From the NCBI GenBank assembly GCA_038210245.1, contig JBBQWW010000118.1:1-7858 (forward strand): 7,858 bases of DNA, given 5' to 3'. Within the stretch, counting starts at the first letter, position 1, and every line of letters starts with the position of its first letter. Origin of the DNA: Bog-756 sp038210245 (GTDB lineage Bacteria; Actinomycetota; Acidimicrobiia; Acidimicrobiales; RAAP-2). Positions 1 through 5,388 of this stretch are shown here, in pieces. The notes below the pieces were generated by a model. It was not told the origin of the DNA and ran no database searches. It saw only the letters and a list, made by a program, of their open reading frames with translations. Both the position numbers and the translations under genes were made by a program.

Positions 1-837
1 CAGCCCACCCCGCCCCAGCCGACGCCTATCCCAACCTCTTCGCCGGCTCAGCACGGCTACTGGTTGGTGGGCGCCGACGGTGGCATCTTCACTTTTGGTG
101 CGGCCCAGTTCTACGGGTCGACCGGCGCCATGCACCTCAACCGCCCCGTTGTCGGGATCACCCCTACCCCATCGGATGGCGGGTACTGGCTGGTCGCCTC
201 AGACGGGGGCCTCTTCTCCTTCGGCAACGCCGCCTACTTCGGATCGGTTCCTGGCCTCGGCATCCTCCCAGCCGGCTGGTCGGCGCCCGGCCGTAAACTA
301 GCTGCCCCGATCGTGGGCATGGTGCCGTCGGCCACGGGGAACGGGTACTTCATGGTGGGGGCAGACGGTGGTGTCTTCGCCTTCGGTGACGCCCGCTTCG
401 AGGGGTCGTGCCCGGCGATCAGAGGGTGCGCAGGGACGGCGGTTGCCGTCATGCCTGACGCCACGGGCAACGGCTACTGGCTCGTCACGGCGACGGGCAA
501 TGTCTACACCTTCGGTGATGCTGCCTACTACGGAGCCCCCGGCAATCGTGGCACCGTGACCTCGGCAGTCCGGACCCCGGACGGCAAGGGCTACTGGATC
601 CTGTTCGCCGACGGCTACGTAGGTGCCTTCGGGGACGCCCAGAACCTGGGCGGACTCCACGCCGGGATTGCCGGTGGCCTGAACCCCGCCACGGCAATCT
701 TCACGACTTCAGACGGCAACGGCTACTGGGTGGCCACCGCCACCGGAGACGTCCTGACCTTTGGAGACGCACCCTACGCGGGAGCCATGGCGGGCCACCA
801 TCTGAACGGCCCGATCATCGCTGCCGTCGGTTGGTGA
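1..837 (+). CDS. Tandem-repeat (beta-propeller-like) surface protein, 3' part
   Basis: The frame is open from the left edge and ends at TGA 835-837, so only the last 278 residues are visible and the true start lies outside. The first 17 residues are a Pro/Thr/Ser-rich linker. Six tandem repeats follow, starting near bases 55, 178, 343, 472, 589 and 721. Each has the pattern GYW-(L/V)-x-A-(D/T)-G-x-(V/I/L)-(F/Y)-x-FG-(D/N/A)-A-x-(F/Y)-x-G followed by a variable loop. Repeat 2 has the longest loop. Repeat 3 carries the only two cysteines, which could form a disulphide. Such W/G/F-rich repeats of about 40-55 residues are abundant in secreted proteins of Acidimicrobiia and related actinobacteria and probably fold as beta-propeller blades or a beta-solenoid. 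A linker before a C-terminal repeat domain suits a cell-surface or secreted enzyme or adhesin whose N-terminal domain is cut off here. The repeat architecture is seen directly; the fold and location are inferred. The ligand and function are unknown. Confidence 0.85.
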   Translation, partial: QPTPPQPTPIPTSSPAQHGYWLVGADGGIFTFGAAQFYGSTGAMHLNRPVVGITPTPSDGGYWLVASDGGLFSFGNAAYFGSVPGLGILPAGWSAPGRKLAAPIVGMVPSATGNGYFMVGADGGVFAFGDARFEGSCPAIRGCAGTAVAVMPDATGNGYWLVTATGNVYTFGDAAYYGAPGNRGTVTSAVRTPDGKGYWILFADGYVGAFGDAQNLGGLHAGIAGGLNPATAIFTTSDGNGYWVATATGDVLTFGDAPYAGAMAGHHLNGPIIAAVGW

Positions 838-956
838 GTGGCGGGAGGTAGCGCGTTGTCGGCGCCCACACGTGCCCACCTGTGACCGGGGTTTCCGAGT
901 CCTGAGCCATCTGGCTGGGGGTCTTTCCCACCTGCACAGGTCTGACCGTCCCGTGG

Positions 957-1352
957 TCAAATACCAACAACTTCGACTAGATCGCTAAGTCCGGCGAAGT
1001 CGTCGGGATTGCGGGTGTAGAGCGTGAGGTTGTTGGCGTGGGCGGTGGCAGCAATGAGCAGATCGGCGACACGTCGGCGATGAGAACGACTCGCCGCGCC
1101 GACGGCGGCCACGATCTGTCCGTAGCTCCGAGCCGCGCTGGCGCCAAATGACAGTGGCTCGAAGGTCGCCTCTACCTGTTGGAGACGGGCCTGACGGCGT
1201 GCACCTTCGGAACTGGAGGCAGCGAGGTGTGGCCCAGCGGCCAACTCGGCGAGGGTGATCGCGCACACAGCAACCTCTTCTGGCAGGGCAGCCGCCACCA
1301 TCGGGTCGTCCCAGTCGATGACGACCGAAGTGTCGAGTAGGCCCATTGGCAT
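957..1352 (-). CDS. vapC: VapC-like PIN-domain toxin ribonuclease
   Basis: A 131-residue PIN-domain protein, the usual length for VapC toxins, which are Mg2+-dependent endoribonucleases cutting tRNA, rRNA or mRNA when freed from their antitoxin. The expected acidic residues are visible: D7 in the N-terminal LLDTSVVID strand, E36 in ITLAELAAG, D97 in VADLLIAATA, and D117/D118 in the LYTRNPDDF motif near the C-terminus. The catalytic site therefore looks complete. The ATG at 1352-1350 directly follows the antitoxin stop TAG (1355-1353). A second ATG two codons on (1346-1344) would also work and is closer to where the conserved domain begins. The gene is the second of a two-gene operon and faces the repeat-protein gene at 1-837 tail to tail. 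Family assignment is firm; the RNA target cannot be read from the sequence. Confidence 0.92.
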   Translation of the reverse strand: MPMGLLDTSVVIDWDDPMVAAALPEEVAVCAITLAELAAGPHLAASSSEGARRQARLQQVEATFEPLSFGASAARSYGQIVAAVGAASRSHRRRVADLLIAATAHANNLTLYTRNPDDFAGLSDLVEVVGI

Positions 1353-1601
1353 CTACAGGCCTGGGTCCACGACCCGATCGAGATCCGCTCTGAATCGTTC
1401 TCGGTCGATCCCCGGTCCGGCGGCGGCGAGCACCAGAAGTTCAGCCCTCGGAACAAAGGTCCGGCGCGTCTGCTGGATCGGACGCAGTTCTGCCACGGGC
1501 ACGCCGTTGCGAGTGACGACGAAGCTCTCTCCAGCTGCGACGGCCTCGATCACCTTGGCGTTGTCGTTCCTGAGTTCTCGCTGTGCGATGGTCTTCGCCA
1601 C
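1353..1601 (-). CDS. Phd/YefM-family antitoxin
   Basis: An 82-residue protein with the Phd/YefM pattern: an N-terminal AQRELRN segment, a helix KVIEAVAAGE, then the FVVTRNGVPVAEL strand-turn-strand typical of the dimeric DNA-binding domain. The less ordered C-terminal part (about residues 45-82) is where such antitoxins wrap around and block the PIN active site. By family, it should neutralise the adjacent toxin and repress its own promoter. The start is GTG at 1601-1599: an in-frame TGA lies at 1610-1608, only two codons upstream, so no longer start is possible in this frame. No clear Shine-Dalgarno sequence precedes it, so it may be translated from a leaderless or poorly initiated message. 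The stop TAG abuts the toxin ATG, implying translational coupling. Confidence 0.9.
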   Translation of the reverse strand: MAKTIAQRELRNDNAKVIEAVAAGESFVVTRNGVPVAELRPIQQTRRTFVPRAELLVLAAAGPGIDRERFRADLDRVVDPGL

Positions 1602-1660
1602 TGGTAGTCAGGGGCGCAGTGCCCGTGAAGGCCTGGTTCCCCATTCTCCTTTCCATCTGT

Positions 1661-1681
1661 GGGTGCGGTTCTCCCGCACCC
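1661..1681. repeat. Perfect 8-bp inverted repeat (hairpin)
   Basis: GGGTGCGG (1661-1668) pairs perfectly with CCGCACCC (1674-1681) around a 5-base TTCTC loop. It lies 60-80 bases upstream of the antitoxin start in non-coding DNA. It lacks a following T-run on either strand, so it is not a textbook intrinsic terminator. It could be a factor-assisted stop, an RNA structural element or an operator. The structure is certain as sequence; the role is unknown. Confidence 0.6.
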
Positions 1682-1711
1682 CGCCTCGCAACGGTCTTCT
1701 GAAAATGGTTA

Positions 1712-1799
1712 CGCAGCCCTTCGGGTAGCGGATGATGCCCATAAATGGTGATGGGCCTAGTCGGAACCAGCTGTGGGTCCAAGTGTCAGCCTGGACCAC
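1712..1799. other. Three further small hairpins, possible structured RNA
   Basis: Within this gene-poor stretch three more inverted repeats follow the 1661-1681 hairpin. CGCAGCCC (1712-1719) faces GGGTAGCG (1723-1730) around a TTC loop, with one A-A mismatch and one G-T pair. GCCCAT (1737-1742) pairs with ATGGGC (1751-1756) around 8 bases. GTGGGTCC (1773-1780) pairs with GGACCAC (1793-1799) with one bulged G. Serial stems in DNA without convincing coding character could mark a small structured RNA or a decayed mobile-element end. In a GC-rich genome short stems also occur by chance, so this is only a candidate. The last stem overlaps the stop codon of the weak ORF at 1786-2052. Confidence 0.3.
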
Positions 1800-2052
1800 T
1801 CCCAGATTGCGGCCGCGCTTCACTGTGAGCAAGCGCTAGAGCCTCATGCGACGTAGCGGTCCATGTTGACGAACCTGTCGCCGGGGTTGCCGGAGCAAGC
1901 AGTTGCCCCATCCCAAAGACAGGGTCCCACTCCTTTCCGACCTGGGGCATTGACCGATCATGGCTTCGATCTTCTAGCGCGCCCGCGTGATGGACCGCCG
2001 CTACTGTCAGCGCTGCAAGTAATAGCGGTGACCCGCTTCCCGGACGCACCAT
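1786..2052 (-). CDS. Doubtful 88-residue hypothetical protein
   Basis: ATG at 2052-2050, stop TGA at 1788-1786. I do not recognise it. The first 25 residues look weakly like a signal peptide: an Arg/Gly start, a hydrophobic LLLAALTVAAV core, then an A-G-A stretch. The rest is low in conserved character, with Gly/Ser/Thr/Pro-rich patches. The reason to list it is context: a TACGAT hexamer lies 6 bases before the ATG, the geometry of an actinobacterial leaderless transcript, and the block upstream carries operator-like repeats. Against it, codon use is poor for this genome, with TTA, CTA and many A/T third positions, unlike the flanking operons. It may be spurious, horizontally acquired or the remains of a lost gene. 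The frame stays open upstream into the DUF1501 gene, but that part is the antisense of a real gene. Confidence 0.25.
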   Translation of the reverse strand: MVRPGSGSPLLLAALTVAAVHHAGALEDRSHDRSMPQVGKEWDPVFGMGQLLAPATPATGSSTWTATSHEALALAHSEARPQSGSGPG

Positions 2053-2058
2053 GAGTCC

Positions 2059-2090
2059 ATCGTAGCATATTAAGCTACGGTTTGCTACGG
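2059..2090 (-). promoter_or_regulatory. Promoter-like block with three CGTAGC operator-like sites
   Basis: CGTAGC at 2061-2066 and GCTACG at 2074-2079 form a perfect inverted repeat with a 7-base AT-rich centre. GCTACGG occurs again at 2084-2090, exactly 10 bases (one helical turn) from the copy at 2074-2080. On the minus strand the innermost site contains TACGAT (2064-2059), a good -10 hexamer, placed 6 bases before the ATG at 2052. Sites overlapping a -10 element suggest repression by a dimeric regulator. No clear -35 hexamer is seen. The repeats are certain; promoter and operator roles are inferred. Confidence 0.45.
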
Positions 2091-2177
2091 AGTCAGAAGG
2101 TTCATGGTCGACCTTTTCCGAGAGGGCTCGGGGGCTCGATCGGCGGTCGGCCCATTCACACTCCGGTACGTGCGGAA

Positions 2178-3575
2178 TCAGACGAACGGCAAGGTCCGGA
2201 ACCGGCCGGCCAGTGCGTCCGACGGATCGGTGCCTAACACCGCGGCCAGGACCGAGGCATAGACCGAACGGAAATCCGTGGTGAATACGAGGTTGCCGTC
2301 GGAGAGCTTGGTCAGACTGGGAGGCTCGCCATACCACCCGCCCCGGACGCCGTGACCGGCTACGAACACTACGTTGGCCCACCCGTGGTCGCTCCCCGCA
2401 CTGGCGTTGCCCACGATCCGTCGGCCGAACTCGGTGTAGACCACCACCACCGTCCCCTGGCCCGCCGGGTCGGCACCGAGGGCATCCACGAAGCCGCTCA
2501 CGCCCTTGTCCAACTCGGACAGGAGGGTCTGCTGAGTGGGCGACTGGTTGGCGTGGGTATCGAAGCCTCCGAGCTCGACGCTGTAGACCTCGGTGGGCGA
2601 TCCAGCCAGGATCAGGTTGGCCACCATGCTGAGTTGAGTGGCCAGTACGCCGGCACTGGAGACGCCGCCTCCTCCGTTGGCGATGGCTAGGGCCGCCGGA
2701 GGCCCCGAGGCAGCCGTCGCCGGGCTGAGGTGCAGGGGATCGCTGGTGGCCGAGCGCGCCAGGATGGGCCCGAGCCGCTGCTCGACGGTTATCAGGTCAG
2801 CGTTGGACCGGGCCACCTCCATCACCAGGCCTGCTTCCGACTTGGTGGTGCCAGCCAGCTGAGCGAAGAGCGACTGCTCCTGGGTCGAGCCCGGCAGCTG
2901 GATGGGGCCGGACGGGAGCGAGGCACCCTGGACCCTCTCGCCCTGGAGGACGACCGGGGTGGTCGGCCCGATCCCCACCGCCCGCAGCGGACTGGACCCG
3001 TTCCGGTCGAGCCACCGACCGATCCATCCCGTAGTAGTCGACGACGTGGTGGAGCCGCTCTGCCAGATGTCCATTGATTCGAAGTGGCTGTAGTTGGGGT
3101 CGGGGAAGCCCACACCCTGGACGATGGCCAGCTTCTTGGCATCCCAGAGCTTCCGCAGACCGGTAAGGGCCGGGTGGAGGCCGAACCCCTCGCCGATGGG
3201 CAGCACCGTGCTCGGGTCAACGGCCAGGGCCCCCCGGGAGGCGGCATAGGCCGGGTCCTGGTAGGGCACCACGGTGTTCAGCCCGTCGTTTCCGCCATAG
3301 AGAGTGACCAGGACCAGTCGCTTGGCTGTGCCGGCCGATAGCGCCCCCGCGCGGTCCGATGCTCCTCCGAAGACCACCTCCCAGGCCCGGGGCCCGAGCG
3401 CGGCGCCGAGCATCCCGACGGCCCCGGCCCCACCGGCCAGAGCCAGGAACATTCGGCGGTCGAGCCGGATGTGGGTCGGCCCGGCCGGAACGGGTGACCG
3501 GGGGCCCTCTGCTTCCGGTCCAGGGGCCGGGACAGGGACAGGGACTCCGTCCGGACTGGTGGTGGTGTTCGTCAT
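2178..3575 (-). CDS. Tat-exported DUF1501 family protein
   Basis: A 465-residue protein, a typical length for DUF1501, whose members are related to the alkaline phosphatase/sulfatase-like fold but have no settled activity. A Pro-rich N-terminal stretch (1-36) precedes a Tat-type signal, D39-R40-R41-M-F43-L44, followed by a Gly/Ala hydrophobic segment to about residue 63. The protein is therefore predicted to be exported folded across the cytoplasmic membrane. Family motifs are in order: LVTLYGGNDGLN (89-100), NYSHFESMDIWQSG (161-174), ELGGFDTHANQ (334-344), VVYTEFGRR (378-386) and GSDHGWAN (394-401). The conserved Asp and His residues (D96, H164, D339, H341, D396, H397) are those expected to line a metal or active site. 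The ATG is 7 bases after the stop of the DUF1800 gene, and a GAGGT ribosome site overlaps that stop, so the two are co-translated. It ends the operon; no T-tailed terminator is seen downstream. Confidence 0.93.
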   Translation of the reverse strand: MTNTTTSPDGVPVPVPAPGPEAEGPRSPVPAGPTHIRLDRRMFLALAGGAGAVGMLGAALGPRAWEVVFGGASDRAGALSAGTAKRLVLVTLYGGNDGLNTVVPYQDPAYAASRGALAVDPSTVLPIGEGFGLHPALTGLRKLWDAKKLAIVQGVGFPDPNYSHFESMDIWQSGSTTSSTTTGWIGRWLDRNGSSPLRAVGIGPTTPVVLQGERVQGASLPSGPIQLPGSTQEQSLFAQLAGTTKSEAGLVMEVARSNADLITVEQRLGPILARSATSDPLHLSPATAASGPPAALAIANGGGGVSSAGVLATQLSMVANLILAGSPTEVYSVELGGFDTHANQSPTQQTLLSELDKGVSGFVDALGADPAGQGTVVVVYTEFGRRIVGNASAGSDHGWANVVFVAGHGVRGGWYGEPPSLTKLSDGNLVFTTDFRSVYASVLAAVLGTDPSDALAGRFRTLPFV

Positions 3576-3582
3576 GGTGACC

Positions 3583-4908
3583 TCAGTTCGTCACGTACTC
3601 GGGGGAGACCAGGGCCAGGGTGGTCAGGAGATGGGGATCGCCGCCGGCCCGATGGAGCACCGACGCCGTCGTCGGCGACCAGTCACTCACCGACAGCAGA
3701 GAGCCGACGGCGTCGACGCGAGAGTTGGGCGGCGCGTCGGCCACCGCCGACAAGTCGGCCGCCGCGGCCAACTGGTGGGCGAACGCCCACCGGGCCGAGG
3801 CGGCCGCAGTGGACAGCCAGTAGGAGTTCTGGGCCCACCCCCCGACGCTGGGCGGGTCGAAGAGGACCTGGCCCATGGCGGCCAGGGTGCCCTGGAGACG
3901 CCGACCGTCCGAGGCCACCTGGGCGGGCGGGATACCGAGGGCCCGGAGGGCGCCGACCACGTACTCGGTGGGCTGTTTGATGAGCCCCGTCTGCGCCGTC
4001 GACGAGGTGAACGCCGGATGCTCGAGCACCGCCCGAAGCAGGGCGGTCATGTCCAGGCCGGACCCGTAAGCCGAAGCCAACTCGCTCACCACCGGGTCGG
4101 ACCGGCCCACCGGGTAGGCCAGATGGCTCCAGAGGGCGGCGGGCACGTACCGGGCCGACGCTGGGCTGTGGGTGACGAGGTCGATGACCTGGGTACCGGT
4201 GTTGACCGAGGTGCCAAGGACTGTCTGGGTGACAGGGCTGTGCTCGGCCGCGTCGATGGTGAAGGCACCGGTGAGGTGGTTGAGCCGCCATCCGGTGAAG
4301 CAGTAGGCGGCGCCCCTGACATCCGCCTCGGAGTACGTGCCGATGCCCATGGTGAAGCGCTCCATGAGCTCACGGGCGAAGTTCTCGTTGGGGTCGGCGG
4401 CCTTGTCCGAGGCAGCGTCGAGCCAGATGAGCATGGCTGGGTCGGTAGCCACCGCCTGGGTAAGGGCGTCGAACCCGCCATGGCCCTGGGTGCGGAGGAG
4501 CTGGTTCTGCCCATACATGTACGCCGGCAAGTGGACCTTGGAGATGGCGGTGGGAAAGTGGCCGTGGAGGAGGAAGGTCAGCTTCTCCTGAAGGGGGTTG
4601 GTGGTGGCCACCATCCGGGCCAGCCACCAGCTGGCCAGCGCCTCGTGCTCGCTACGCAGCTGACGCCGGATCGACTTGGCCGCGGCAGCGTCCCCACTCC
4701 GTTTGGCCGCCCGGAGCCCGGCAAAGTAGGTCTGCGGGGACCCGAGTTCGGGCACGGCGATGGCGTCGGCGCCTGAGTCGGGCGCACCGAGGCCGGCAAT
4801 GAGCTGGTCGACGGTGGCGCCGTACCCTTGCGAGTTGGGCACCGCGGCCTGGGCCCGGGTGGCCCCGAAGCCGGCCCGGCGGAGCAGGTGGGTGATGTCC
4901 TCGCTCAC
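3583..4908 (-). CDS. DUF1800 family protein
   Basis: A 441-residue protein with all the familiar DUF1800 landmarks: HLLRRAGFG (7-15), WWLARM (94-99) with PLQEKLTFLLHGHF (105-118), NENFARELMERFTMGIG (174-190) leading to the CFTGW box (203-207), KQPTEYVVGALRALG (311-325) and DPPSVGGW (351-358). Function is not established for the family; members commonly sit beside DUF1501 genes, as here. The start is GTG (4908-4906), chosen because AGAGGAGGAG (4920-4911) lies immediately upstream with about 4 bases between AGGAGG and GTG, and because the first family motif begins at residue 7. That start leaves no room for a signal peptide, so the protein is cytoplasmic or leaves the cell together with its Tat-signal partner. 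It is the first gene of a two-gene operon. The call is sure; the activity is unknown. Confidence 0.93.
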   Translation of the reverse strand: MSEDITHLLRRAGFGATRAQAAVPNSQGYGATVDQLIAGLGAPDSGADAIAVPELGSPQTYFAGLRAAKRSGDAAAAKSIRRQLRSEHEALASWWLARMVATTNPLQEKLTFLLHGHFPTAISKVHLPAYMYGQNQLLRTQGHGGFDALTQAVATDPAMLIWLDAASDKAADPNENFARELMERFTMGIGTYSEADVRGAAYCFTGWRLNHLTGAFTIDAAEHSPVTQTVLGTSVNTGTQVIDLVTHSPASARYVPAALWSHLAYPVGRSDPVVSELASAYGSGLDMTALLRAVLEHPAFTSSTAQTGLIKQPTEYVVGALRALGIPPAQVASDGRRLQGTLAAMGQVLFDPPSVGGWAQNSYWLSTAAASARWAFAHQLAAAADLSAVADAPPNSRVDAVGSLLSVSDWSPTTASVLHRAGGDPHLLTTLALVSPEYVTN

Positions 4909-4910
4909 GG

Positions 4911-4920
4911 CTCCTCCTCT
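4911..4920 (-). promoter_or_regulatory. Strong Shine-Dalgarno site for the DUF1800 gene
   Basis: AGAGGAGGAG on the minus strand ends 2 bases before the GTG at 4908. It contains a complete AGGAGG with a 4-base spacer. It decides the GTG start over other frames and suggests this operon is translated well. Confidence 0.75.
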
Positions 4921-4930
4921 GTTCGGGCCC

Positions 4931-4975
4931 GGGTCGGTATACGACCCCAGTCGCGGCGATCCACTGCTCAGTGGA
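4931..4975 (-). promoter_or_regulatory. Two palindromes in the leader of the DUF1800-DUF1501 operon
   Basis: GGGTCG (4931-4936) and CGACCC (4942-4947) form a perfect inverted repeat around GTATA, 23 bases upstream of the DUF1800 start. TCCACTG (4960-4966) and CAGTGGA (4969-4975) form a second with only 2 central bases. The TATAC centre of the first could be part of a -10 element, which would place it over the promoter. The second contains TGTCCACT on the minus strand and lies just beyond the transposase remnant, so it might instead be a leftover IS end. Either way it is symmetric DNA in the right place for a regulator; the role is inferred. Confidence 0.4.
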
Positions 4976-4979
4976 CACC

Positions 4980-5325
4980 TCAGATGTGAGGGTTCGATGA
5001 GCAGACGATGAGGGGTTGCCGAACACCGGTATTGGTGAGCGATCGGTGCCGATGTAGTGCCGGGCGACGGCCCACTCGTCGTGCTGCTTGGCCAGGACGG
5101 GCCCGGCCAGACGGACGAGGGGGCCCGGTTGGGGAAGATCCCGACACGTCGGTGCGGCGTCGGAGCTCCCTATGGAGCCGCTCCTGGGTGTTGTTGGACC
5201 AGATCTGGCGCCAAATGCCCGACAGGGAACGTGGGGAAGGCCAACAGGACCTCTTCGGCATCCGTGAGAAACTCGGCGACGGCGGGGAGCTGGGCCACGA
5301 AACGGTGGCCCCGGAGGAACGGAAC
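4980..5325 (-). pseudogene. IS256-family (mutator) transposase, C-terminal remnant
   Basis: Read on the minus strand, this stretch encodes the C-terminal end of an IS256-family DDE transposase in broken frames. AVAEFLTDAEEVLLAFPTFPVGH-like sequence (about 5284-5215) is followed, after one extra T near 5214, by WRQIWSNNTQERLHREL-RRRTDV (5213-5145). A one-base loss near 5144 gives GIFPNRA (5142-5122), and another near 5121 gives LVRLAGPVLAKQHDEWAVARHY (about 5119-5054). The WRQIWSNNPQERLNREIKRRTDVVGIFPN block is a hallmark of this family and includes the conserved C-terminal region with the catalytic Glu. The N-terminal two thirds, with the first two Asp residues, are absent. At least three frameshifts make it inactive. 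Downstream homology fades after about 5054; a TGA in one frame at 4982-4980 is a plausible original end. The matching other IS end was not found. Confidence 0.85.
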
Positions 5326-5341
5326 GTAAGAAGACGGACCA

Positions 5342-5388
5342 TCGATCAATCGAATAGACTCCTCTGACCGGATTGCCAGGGGGGCGAG
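5342..5388 (+). promoter_or_regulatory. Putative promoter and ribosome site of the sqdB operon
   Basis: TAGACT at 5355-5360 fits an actinobacterial -10 hexamer (TAnnnT), 28 bases before the ATG. A short palindrome TCGAT-CA-ATCGA (5342-5353) lies directly upstream of it. No good -35 hexamer is visible at the expected distance. AGGGGGG at 5378-5384, 4 bases before the ATG, is the ribosome binding site and supports the start at 5389. Confidence 0.4.

Noticed and set aside
875..941. Repeats CCCACCTG (875-882, 927-934) and inverted ACCTGTG/CACAGGT (878-884, 935-941) between the convergent genes
   Set aside because: Short arms with about 50 bases between them and no T-run; they do not make a convincing bidirectional terminator and could be chance.
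1608..1832. 74-residue minus-strand frame upstream of the antitoxin, considered as a group II intron or integrase remnant
   Set aside because: No domain V-like hairpin, reverse transcriptase or integrase motif could be identified; the resemblance was only to short Arg-rich shadow peptides.
1990..2024. Plus-strand CxxC-like peptide (YCQRCK) suggesting a zinc-ribbon fragment
   Set aside because: It is a ten-residue open stretch ended by a stop, with no extended frame.
2118..2131. Hairpin CCGAG-AGGG-CTCGG downstream of the DUF1501 gene as a terminator
   Set aside because: The stem is only 5 bp and in the direction of DUF1501 transcription it is followed by AAAAGG, not a T-run.
1786..2382. 198-residue minus-strand frame covering the doubtful ORF and part of the DUF1501 gene
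   Set aside because: Its N-terminal part is antisense-phase shadow of the DUF1501 coding sequence; only the part after the ATG at 2052 has its own promoter context.
3304..4776. 490-residue plus-strand frame opposite the DUF1800-DUF1501 operon
   Set aside because: The translation is Gly/Arg-rich low-complexity sequence typical of the antisense of GC-rich genes, while the minus strand carries all DUF1800 and DUF1501 motifs.
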